From an uncultured Clostridia bacterium (GTDB lineage Bacteria > Bacillota_A > Clostridia > Oscillospirales > Ruminococcaceae): DNA of 8,309 nt. The notes beneath the pieces were generated by a model. It made no database searches. It saw only the letters and a list, made by a program, of their open reading frames with translations, and was not told the DNA's origin. The position numbers and the translations under genes are program-made. Location of the stretch: assembly GCA_947169455.1 (NCBI GenBank), contig CAMVPV010000042.1, positions 1-8,309 of the forward strand, given 5' to 3'. Shown here in pieces: positions 1-5,088 of this stretch (positions within the stretch are counted from its first letter, which is position 1; each line of letters starts with the position of its first letter).

Positions 1-2
1 CC

Positions 3-806
3 CCGCGGGAAAAAGTGATCGGCAATATCATCGATATCCCCACGGATAAGCTTGTTCCGAACCCTCATCAGCCGCGGCGTATCTTCAGCGATGAGGACAT
101 AAGCGAGCTTGCGGAAAGCATCGAAAATAACGGACTTATCCAGCCGCTCACCGTCCGTGATATGAACGGGAGCTATGAGATAGTTGCGGGGGAGAGACGT
201 TTCCGCGCGGCGGTAAAGTGCGGCTGCAGATCTGTTCCGTGCATTATAGGGAATATTGCCGACAGCGAAGCGGCAGTGATGGCACTCATAGAAAATATCC
301 AGCGGAAAGACCTCACCTTCTTTGAAGAAGCGGAGGCGTACCGTTCACTGATAACGCTGTGCGGCATAACTCAGGAAGAAGCCGCAAAGCGCCTCGGAAA
401 AACTCAATCGACCGTTGCAAACAAGCTGCGCCTGCTGAAATTTACCGATGAGGAAAAAGAACTGATATGCAGATATGAACTCACCGAGCGTCATGCAAGG
501 GCACTGCTGAAAATAGATGAACCCGAAAAGCGTATAGGTATGATAAAGGTGATAGGCGAAAAAAATATGAACGTCAGCAGGGCAGAAAAGGAGATAGAAC
601 TGTTGGATTCCGAGATAAGGAAAAACCGGAAACTGCGCAGGCGCAGCGGTCTGTTCCGGCACCTGAGCCTGTTTGCAAATTCGGTAAATCATGCGGTGGA
701 TATCATGCGCGCATCGGGTGTGGAGTGTTCCTCGGAGCGCCGTGAGTGCAATGACTGTGTTGAGTTCATCATCAGAATTTCAAAGGAGCAGCTTTATGAC
801 AGCTGA
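3..806 (+). CDS. noc: Noc-type nucleoid occlusion protein, ParB family (5' end probably outside window)
   Basis: Noc is a ParB paralogue that binds its own DNA sites, spreads as a CTP-dependent clamp and blocks division over the nucleoid. Counting from the GTG at 15, the N-terminal CTPase domain shows NPHQPRR (16-22), GLIQPLTVR (40-48), GERRFRA (59-65) and ENIQRKDL (93-100). The helix-turn-helix lies at about 118-141 and contains GKTQSTVANKLRLL, followed by LTERHARALL. These two strings and the C-terminal EFIIRIS resemble Bacillus Noc more than ParB. The frame is open to the left edge. GTG-15 has no convincing ribosome site, and the N-terminal amphipathic membrane-targeting segment of Noc is absent, so the true start is probably upstream and GTG-15 may be an internal Val. 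About 263 residues are visible; B. subtilis Noc has about 283. A second plain ParB is the main alternative. The parAB genes follow on the same strand with no obvious terminator between. Confidence 0.88.
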   Translation, partial: PREKVIGNIIDIPTDKLVPNPHQPRRIFSDEDISELAESIENNGLIQPLTVRDMNGSYEIVAGERRFRAAVKCGCRSVPCIIGNIADSEAAVMALIENIQRKDLTFFEEAEAYRSLITLCGITQEEAAKRLGKTQSTVANKLRLLKFTDEEKELICRYELTERHARALLKIDEPEKRIGMIKVIGEKNMNVSRAEKEIELLDSEIRKNRKLRRRSGLFRHLSLFANSVNHAVDIMRASGVECSSERRECNDCVEFIIRISKEQLYDS

Positions 807-833
807 TGATATATACCGCGGAGTTTGTAAAAT

Positions 834-849
834 TGTTCCATGTGGAACA
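834..849 (+). promoter_or_regulatory. parS-like centromere site 1
   Basis: The 16-mer TGTTCCATGTGGAACA has 7-bp inverted arms (TGTTCCA/TGGAACA) around a central TG. It resembles the known parS consensus TGTTTCACGTGAAACA. It lies 27 bp past the noc stop and 24 bp before the -35 box of the parA promoter, and the same 16-mer recurs near parB and ohrR. ParB binding is inferred from this similarity and from linkage to parAB. Confidence 0.87.
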
Positions 850-873
850 TTGATAATTTATGTCGTTTGACAG

Positions 874-902
874 TTGATATATGGCAGCGGTTATGATATA
901 AT
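874..902 (+). promoter_or_regulatory. sigma-A type promoter of parA-parB
   Basis: TTGATA (874-879) and TATAAT (897-902) are separated by 17 bp. A TG at 894-895 gives an extended -10 (TGaTATAAT). Transcription would start near 909, leaving a leader of about 43 nt before the parA ATG. The alternative TTGACA at 867-872 gives a poorer 19-bp spacing to TATGAT. Because parS site 1 is immediately upstream, ParB spreading could influence this promoter. Confidence 0.7.
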
Positions 903-936
903 TATTATGCCGATGAATAATATCGGTAGAATTATT

Positions 937-942
937 AAGGAG
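937..942 (+). promoter_or_regulatory. Shine-Dalgarno site fixing the parA start
   Basis: AAGGAG lies 9 nt before the ATG at 952. It supports that start over the in-frame upstream TTG at 874 and ATGs near 908-914, and the protein then begins directly with the ParA beta strand (MAVIITVANKKGG). Confidence 0.85.
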
Positions 943-951
943 ATAATCCTG

Positions 952-1800
952 ATGGCTGTCATTATTACTGTCGCAAATAAAAAAGGCGGTGTCGGAAAAT
1001 CGACCACCGTCGTTAATGTTGCCGCTTCAATAGGTAAAATGGGATTCCGCACGCTGGTCATTGATATGGACCCGCAGGGCAACGCCACGAGCGGTCTCGG
1101 AATAAAAAAGAAAAAGATACAGTCCTCCGTTTATGATGTCATTATCGGCAGCAAGAATATCCGCGACTGCATCATCGAAACTGAGTTCAGAAATATCTCA
1201 GTGCTGCCTTCAAACAATAATCTCACAGGTGCGGATATAGAGCTCATTGAAATGGACAACCGCGCAAACCGCCTTAAAATGCAGCTTCTCACCGTAAAAT
1301 CCGATTTCGATTACATAATAATCGACAGTCCGCCCTCGACATCGCTGATAACAGTAAATACCCTTTGTGCCTGCGACAAGGTGCTTATCCCGATGCAGTG
1401 CGAATATTATTCGCTTGAAGGACTGAGTCAGCTTATTGATTTCATACGCAGCATTCAGCAGAGATATAATCCCGCGATAGATATCGAGGGGATACTCTTC
1501 ACGATGTATGACCCGCGTCTCAATCTCACAAATCAGGTCACAAATGAAGTGAAAAAACACTTTCCGAAAAAGACCTTCAAGACGACCATACCGAAAAATG
1601 TCCGTCTTTCCGAGGCGCCCAGCTACGGAAAACCGATCTGCTATTACGATGCAGCTTCAAAGGGTGCCGAGGCTTACGATGACCTTGCAAGGGAACTTAT
1701 AGAGAGACACCCCGAGATAGTACCCTCCGACAAGGAGGCGGCGAGTGAGATAAATAAAACCGAAACAAAAAAGAAAAAAGGACTTTTTTCAAGGAAATAA
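952..1800 (+). CDS. parA: ParA/Soj chromosome partitioning ATPase
   Basis: This is a cytoplasmic deviant-Walker ATPase that dimerises with ATP, binds DNA non-specifically and is released by ParB, helping to segregate origins and often to regulate replication initiation. In the 282-residue product the deviant Walker A KKGGVGKST is at 10-18 with both signature lysines. The switch region IDMDPQGNATSG is at 37-48 and Walker B YIIIDSPPS at 121-129. There is no N-terminal DNA-binding extension, which fits the chromosomal Soj (type Ib-like) class rather than large plasmid ParA proteins. The C-terminus ends in a basic tail (KKKKGLFSRK). The start is set by the AAGGAG site. parB begins 9 bp after the TAA, so the two genes are almost certainly co-transcribed. 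MinD is excluded by the parB partner and by the lack of a clear amphipathic membrane-targeting helix. Confidence 0.96.
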   Translation: MAVIITVANKKGGVGKSTTVVNVAASIGKMGFRTLVIDMDPQGNATSGLGIKKKKIQSSVYDVIIGSKNIRDCIIETEFRNISVLPSNNNLTGADIELIEMDNRANRLKMQLLTVKSDFDYIIIDSPPSTSLITVNTLCACDKVLIPMQCEYYSLEGLSQLIDFIRSIQQRYNPAIDIEGILFTMYDPRLNLTNQVTNEVKKHFPKKTFKTTIPKNVRLSEAPSYGKPICYYDAASKGAEAYDDLARELIERHPEIVPSDKEAASEINKTETKKKKGLFSRK

Positions 1801-1809
1801 GGTGGATAT

Positions 1810-2679
1810 ATGGCAAAAAAAGGCGGACTCGGAATGGGTCTCGATGCGATATTCGATGACAATACGCTCGATAGTTCAGATATGATACGCAATGTCCGGA
1901 TAACCGATGTGGAGCCGAACAAAAATCAGCCGCGAAAGAAATTTGATGATGAGGAGATCCAGAAGCTTGCGGAATCTATACGCGACCACGGGCTGATACA
2001 GCCGATAATCGTCCGTTCGATAGAGGATGAACGCTATCAGATAGTTGCCGGCGAACGCCGCTGGCGTGCCTGCAAAATGGCGGGTATCACCGAAATACCG
2101 ATCATCGTCAAGGAACTGAGCGATGAGGAGACAGCCAAGATAGCTATAATCGAAAATGTCCAGCGCTCCGATCTCAATCCGATCGAAGAGGCTTCAGCGT
2201 ACAAGCAGCTTATCGAAAATTATGGCATTACGCAGGATGCTATTGCAAAGATGGTCGGCAAGTCACGCTCCGTTATAGCAAATGCGGTTCGCCTTCTCAA
2301 TCTTCCCGAGGAAGTACGCACCATGCTCGAGGACGGTGATATCTCGGTCGGTCATGCAAAGGCGCTTGCTGCCATCGAGGATGAGGAGTATATGCTCGAA
2401 ATAGCACGCAAGGCGGCAAACGGACTGCTCACGGTGCGGAATATCGAAAAGATAGCTGCATCGCTCGCAAAGGATGCCGAGCCCGCCGAAGAAAAGCCCG
2501 AGGACAGGAGCGAGAAAAATTACTATACCGAGATAGAACTCAGCCTTTCCGAAAGGATGGGGCGCCGCGTGAAGATAAATGCGGGGAAAAAGGGCGGCGG
2601 AACTCTCGTGCTCGATTTCTTCGACCGTTCAGATCTTCAGGAGATAACCGAGATGCTTGCGGATTATTACAATGAATGA
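1810..2679 (+). CDS. parB: ParB/Spo0J chromosome partitioning protein
   Basis: ParB binds parS, hydrolyses CTP as a sliding clamp and recruits ParA and SMC to the origin region. The 289-residue protein starts with the short ParA-stimulating peptide (GLGMGLDAIF, 6-15). The CTPase domain follows with NKNQPRKKF (37-45), GLIQPIIVR (61-69), GERRWRA (81-87) and ENVQRSDLNPIEEA (115-128). The DNA-binding helix-turn-helix is at about 140-163 and is followed by GHAKAL at 181-186. A charged linker leads to the C-terminal dimerisation domain at about 240-286 (LSERMGRRVKINAGKKGGG, then LVLDFF). ATG-1810 is preceded by AAGGTGG at 1799-1805, which overlaps the parA stop and suggests translational coupling. 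A parS site begins one base past its stop. The usual Lys/Arg of the LGKGL peptide is Met here. Identification is secure. Confidence 0.96.
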   Translation: MAKKGGLGMGLDAIFDDNTLDSSDMIRNVRITDVEPNKNQPRKKFDDEEIQKLAESIRDHGLIQPIIVRSIEDERYQIVAGERRWRACKMAGITEIPIIVKELSDEETAKIAIIENVQRSDLNPIEEASAYKQLIENYGITQDAIAKMVGKSRSVIANAVRLLNLPEEVRTMLEDGDISVGHAKALAAIEDEEYMLEIARKAANGLLTVRNIEKIAASLAKDAEPAEEKPEDRSEKNYYTEIELSLSERMGRRVKINAGKKGGGTLVLDFFDRSDLQEITEMLADYYNE

Positions 2680-2680
2680 T

Positions 2681-2696
2681 TGTTCCATGTGGAACA
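2681..2696 (+). promoter_or_regulatory. parS-like centromere site 2
   Basis: TGTTCCATGTGGAACA is identical to site 1 and in the same orientation. It begins one base after the parB stop and abuts the terminator that follows. The exact repeat of all 16 bases, including the non-palindromic central TG, argues against chance. Confidence 0.87.
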
Positions 2697-2697
2697 A

Positions 2698-2727
2698 AAA
2701 AAGGAACCTGTAAAAAGGTTCCTTTTT
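2698..2727. terminator. bidirectional rho-independent terminator between parB and trpB2
   Basis: Perfect 12-bp arms AAAAAGGAACCT (2698-2709) and AGGTTCCTTTTT (2716-2727) enclose a 6-nt loop. The GGAACCT/AGGTTCC core is flanked by A and T runs on both sides, so each strand has a stem followed by a U-tract. It fits the convergent parB (plus) and trpB2 (minus) genes. Confidence 0.9.
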
Positions 2728-2747
2728 CATATATCTGAAATTACAGA

Positions 2748-4121
2748 TCACTTATTGACGTTCGGCAGCTTTGCAAAGCTCTGTGCAAGCTCGTCGTCTG
2801 TGGGAATATAATCGCTCATTTCGCCGTCGTTGAACTTCTGGTAAGCAACCATATCGAAGTAACCTGTACCGGTAAGACCGAAGAGAATGGTCTTTTCCTC
2901 GCCTGTTTCCTTGCATCTGAGTGCTTCGTCGATAGCTGCACGGATAGCATGGCTGCTCTCGGGTGCGGGGAGGATACCCTCTATCCTTGCAAAGTCGCGG
3001 GCTGCTTCAAATACCTTTGTCTGCTCGACCGAAACAGCTTCCATGAGCTTGTCATCATAGAGCTGCGAAAGAATGCTGCTCATGCCGTGATAGCGGAGAC
3101 CGCCAGCATGGTTCGGTGAGGGGATGAATCCGCTGCCGAGAGTGTACATCTTTGCGAGCGGGCATACCTTTCCGGTGTCGCAGAAATCGTAAGCGTACTT
3201 TCCGCGTGTGAGGCTGGGGCAGCTTGCGGGTTCAACAGCGATTATCCTGTAATCTGCCTCGCCGCGGAGCTTTTCACCCATGAACGGGGAGATGAGTCCG
3301 CCGAGGTTGGAGCCGCCGCCTGCACAGCCGATGATGATATCCGGCTTTACGCCGAGCTTTTCAAATGCAGCCTTGCTTTCAAGACCGATTATCGACTGAT
3401 GAAGGAGTACCTGGTTCAGCACGGAACCGAGCACATAGCGGTAGCCTTCAAGGCTTGTCGCAGTCTCAACTGCTTCGGAAATAGCACAGCCGAGGCTTCC
3501 TGTTGTGCCGGGATGTTCTTCAAGTATCTTTCTGCCGACATTGGTAGTTTCAGAGGGGGAAGGTGTAACGTCTGCACCGTATGTCCTCATCACCTCGCGG
3601 CGGAAGGGCTTCTGCTCGTAGGATACCTTTACCATGAACACCTTGCAGTCAAGTCCGAAGTATGCGCACGCCATAGAGAGAGCCGTGCCCCACTGACCTG
3701 CACCTGTCTCGGTGGTAACACCCTTCAGACCCTGTTTTTTTGCATAGTATGCCTGAGCGATGGCACTGTTCAGCTTATGGCTGCCGGAGGTGTTGTTTCC
3801 CTCGAATTTGTAGTAGATCTTTGCGGGTGTGCCGAGAGCCTTTTCAAGGAAGTATGCACGTACCAGCGGCGAGGGGCGGTACATCTTATAGAAATCCATG
3901 ATCTCGCCGGGGATATCTATATAGGGATTTGTGTTGTCAAGTTCCTGCTCAACGAGATCCTTGCAGAATACTACGGAGAGTTCATCGGCTGTCATGGGTT
4001 CGAGCGTTCCGGGGTTGAGCAGCGGAGCGGGCTTGTTTTTCATGTCAGCGCGGACATTGTGCCACTGTCTCGGGAGCTCGTCCTCGGTAAGATAGGTTTT
4101 GTAGGGAATATTGTTTTCCAT
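2748..4121 (-). CDS. trpB2: TrpB2-type tryptophan synthase beta-like PLP enzyme
   Basis: This is a fold-type II PLP enzyme of the TrpB-like (TrpB2, TIGR01415) family. Characterised relatives condense indole with L-serine to L-tryptophan, but do not always pair with TrpA. In the 457-residue product the PLP Schiff-base lysine is K116 in GSHKLNSA. The likely catalytic glutamate is E138 in TETGAGQWG, and the phosphate-binding loop GCAGGGSNLGG is at 265-275. The N-terminal extension (LPRQWHNVRADM), the RPSPLVRA segment and the length of more than 440 residues separate it from classical TrpB1 of about 400. The ATG at 4121 is preceded by AAAGGA 9 nt upstream; a start 17 codons further upstream would fall within the promoter region and is unlikely. 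No trpA or other trp gene is in the window, so indole salvage is plausible but the cellular role is inferred. Confidence 0.92.
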   Translation of the reverse strand: MENNIPYKTYLTEDELPRQWHNVRADMKNKPAPLLNPGTLEPMTADELSVVFCKDLVEQELDNTNPYIDIPGEIMDFYKMYRPSPLVRAYFLEKALGTPAKIYYKFEGNNTSGSHKLNSAIAQAYYAKKQGLKGVTTETGAGQWGTALSMACAYFGLDCKVFMVKVSYEQKPFRREVMRTYGADVTPSPSETTNVGRKILEEHPGTTGSLGCAISEAVETATSLEGYRYVLGSVLNQVLLHQSIIGLESKAAFEKLGVKPDIIIGCAGGGSNLGGLISPFMGEKLRGEADYRIIAVEPASCPSLTRGKYAYDFCDTGKVCPLAKMYTLGSGFIPSPNHAGGLRYHGMSSILSQLYDDKLMEAVSVEQTKVFEAARDFARIEGILPAPESSHAIRAAIDEALRCKETGEEKTILFGLTGTGYFDMVAYQKFNDGEMSDYIPTDDELAQSFAKLPNVNK

Positions 4122-4162
4122 AATAAAGATTCCTTTCTTGGATAGATTTGGAATATATATCA

Positions 4163-4191
4163 ATGATAACATATATTGTTTATTTTGTCAA
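4163..4191 (-). promoter_or_regulatory. promoter of trpB2
   Basis: On the minus strand TTGACA (4191-4186) and TATCAT (4168-4163) are separated by 17 bp, with TG one base before the -10 box (extended -10, TGtTATCAT). The start would be near 4156, giving a leader of about 35 nt. That is too short for a T-box or tryptophan attenuator. Confidence 0.75.
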
Positions 4192-4202
4192 TATTTTTCC
4201 TG

Positions 4203-4235
4203 TGTATTCACACGTATCTGCTCATTGTATTCACA
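4203..4235. repeat. two direct copies of TGTATTCACA upstream of trpB2 promoter
   Basis: TGTATTCACA occurs at 4203-4212 and 4226-4235, 23 bp apart, or roughly two helical turns. The copies lie about 47-79 bp upstream of the predicted trpB2 start and also upstream of the divergent promoter. The spacing suggests a regulator bound twice on one DNA face. No regulator is identified, and chance in an AT-rich spacer remains possible. Confidence 0.45.
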
Positions 4236-4265
4236 TTTATTTAATCAAATTATTGAATTAACCTG

Positions 4266-4294
4266 TTGACTGTACAAATAAAATTTTATATAAT
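4266..4294 (+). promoter_or_regulatory. promoter of the TSCPD-ohrR unit
   Basis: TTGACT (4266-4271) and TATAAT (4289-4294) are separated by 17 bp, close to the sigma-A optimum. Transcription would start near 4301, leaving a leader of about 33 nt before the ATG at 4334. Confidence 0.8.
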
Positions 4295-4303
4295 TTAATT
4301 GTA
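4289..4303. promoter_or_regulatory. predicted OhrR operator overlapping the -10 box
   Basis: TATAATTTAATTGTA is a 7-1-7 inverted repeat with one arm mismatch. Read on the minus strand it is TACAATTAAATTATA, which differs at one base from the B. subtilis ohrA half-operator as recalled (TACAATTAAATTGTA). It covers the -10 box and likely start of a transcript that encodes an OhrR homologue, a typical position for an autorepressor. The region is AT-rich, so base composition contributes to the match. Confidence 0.6.
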
Positions 4304-4333
4304 AAAAATTTAATTTATCGGAGGTATTCTTCC

Positions 4334-4597
4334 ATGGCACATTTCAATTACAGGACTAAGGGCACCTGTTCCCAGGTGATAAGCTTTGATCTCGAAGATA
4401 ATATCGTATCTAACATTTCCTTTATGGGCGGATGCAACGGAAATCTCCGCGCTATATCCAAGCTTGTGAACGGCTGGACGGTCGAGAAGATAGAGGAGTA
4501 TCTGAAAGGAAATCTCTGCGGCAACAAGGGGACTTCATGTGCAGATCAGCTTGCTGTTGCGGTGAGAGCAGCACTCGACAGTACGCAGGCTTCATAA
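4334..4597 (+). CDS. TSCPD-domain protein, TIGR03905 family, four conserved cysteines
   Basis: This is a small cytoplasmic protein of 87 residues, the normal length for the TIGR03905 family, whose function is not established. The fold is related to the cysteine-containing TSCPD segment found at the C-terminus of some B12-dependent ribonucleotide reductases. Visible landmarks are GTCSQVISF (C12), the signature GGCNGNL (C34 at 32-38), LCGNKGTSC (C62, C69) and ADQL. The four cysteines suggest metal binding, which is inferred. The name-giving TSCPD string reads TSCAD here, with Ala-70 replacing Pro. GGAGGT at 4320-4325 lies 8 nt before the ATG. ohrR begins 14 bp after its stop, so the two probably share a transcript and may share a redox or thiol-stress context. 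There are no signal or membrane segments. Confidence 0.9.
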   Translation: MAHFNYRTKGTCSQVISFDLEDNIVSNISFMGGCNGNLRAISKLVNGWTVEKIEEYLKGNLCGNKGTSCADQLAVAVRAALDSTQAS

Positions 4598-4599
4598 GT

Positions 4600-4605
4600 G
4601 AGGGA
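4600..4605 (+). promoter_or_regulatory. Shine-Dalgarno site fixing the GTG start of ohrR
   Basis: GAGGGA lies 6 nt before the GTG at 4612. The longer in-frame reading from 4432 would overlap most of the TSCPD gene and adds sequence with no similarity to OhrR, so the GTG is preferred. Confidence 0.75.
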
Positions 4606-4611
4606 TACTTA

Positions 4612-5043
4612 GTGGACGATTCAAAATATGATGCTCTGAAGATAGACCGTCAGCTTTGCTTTCCGCTGTATGCGGCATCGCGCGAGATAATACGGACATA
4701 CCGTCCGTCCCTTGACAGGCTGGGTCTGACATACACACAGTACATCACCATGATGGTGGTGTGGGAGCGCCGGAAGATATCCGCGAAGGAACTCGGCGAA
4801 AAGCTGTTCCTCGACAGCGGAACTCTGACGCCTGTGCTGAAATGTCTGGAGGGGAAGGGCTATATAAAAAGAAGCCGATCCTCCGAGGACGAACGGCTGC
4901 TGATGATCGTGATAACCGATGCGGGTGACGAATTGAAGGAACAGGCATTGTTCGTGCCCGGGGAGATGTCGAAGTGCGTCAGGCTTTCCAAGGATGAAGC
5001 CGCGACGCTGTATAAACTGCTGTATAAACTGCTGGATAAATAG
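4612..5043 (+). CDS. ohrR: OhrR-type MarR family organic peroxide sensor/repressor
   Basis: OhrR proteins are dimeric winged-helix repressors that leave DNA when a single N-terminal cysteine is oxidised by organic hydroperoxides. The 143-residue product (B. subtilis OhrR has 147) keeps that cysteine as C16 in RQLCFPLYAASRE. It also keeps the matching tyrosines Y30 and Y41 (TYRPSLDRLGLTYTQY). The recognition region LFLDSGTLTPVLK (65-77) and the wing SSEDER (90-95) are clear. Two more cysteines are present: C78 at the end of the recognition region and C122 in the C-terminal dimerisation part. C122 lies in the region where two-Cys OhrR proteins carry a resolving cysteine, but this was placed by eye. 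No ohr peroxidase gene is in the window. The upstream TSCPD gene and its operator-like promoter suggest autoregulation. The gene ends in the parS-bearing terminator. Confidence 0.9.
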   Translation: MDDSKYDALKIDRQLCFPLYAASREIIRTYRPSLDRLGLTYTQYITMMVVWERRKISAKELGEKLFLDSGTLTPVLKCLEGKGYIKRSRSSEDERLLMIVITDAGDELKEQALFVPGEMSKCVRLSKDEAATLYKLLYKLLDK

Positions 5044-5081
5044 AGCATCGGATGTTCCACATGGAACATCCGATGCTTTTT
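5044..5081 (+). terminator. terminator hairpin of ohrR that contains parS site 3
   Basis: Perfect 16-bp arms AGCATCGGATGTTCCA (5044-5059) and TGGAACATCCGATGCT (5062-5077) surround the dinucleotide CA. As RNA this gives a 15-bp stem with an ACAU loop, followed by a U-run (5077-5081) directly after the ohrR stop. On the minus strand the hairpin is also present but followed by CTATTTA, so termination of the convergent lipoprotein gene would be weaker. Confidence 0.85.
5053..5068 (-). promoter_or_regulatory. parS-like centromere site 3
   Basis: TGTTCCACATGGAACA is the exact reverse complement of sites 1 and 2. It lies 2.4 kb from parB between convergent genes and forms the tip of the ohrR terminator hairpin. 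Identity to the other two copies supports ParB binding. Confidence 0.85.
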
Positions 5082-5088
5082 GCTCATA

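Noticed and set aside
1..950. Noc-specific binding site in the window
   Set aside because: No match to the known Bacillus Noc site (ATTTCCCGGGAAAT) was seen here or elsewhere in the window.
874..951. N-terminal extension of parA from a TTG at 874
   Set aside because: This stretch contains the promoter, and AAGGAG at 937-942 points to the ATG at 952, which begins with the conserved ParA N-terminus.
3399..4145. 248-codon open frame on the plus strand opposite trpB2
   Set aside because: It lies antisense to a fully conserved enzyme gene, and its translation resembles no family and is Cys-rich and irregular. It is a shadow frame.
4273..4287. Possible second OhrR operator beside the first
   Set aside because: By eye it matches only 11 of 15 positions of the recalled operator, in a very AT-rich stretch, so it is not distinguishable from chance.
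4363..4378. CACCTG/CAGGTG inverted repeat with TTCC loop
   Set aside because: It lies inside the conserved coding start of the TSCPD gene (GTCSQV). It is explained by codons and has no U-run.
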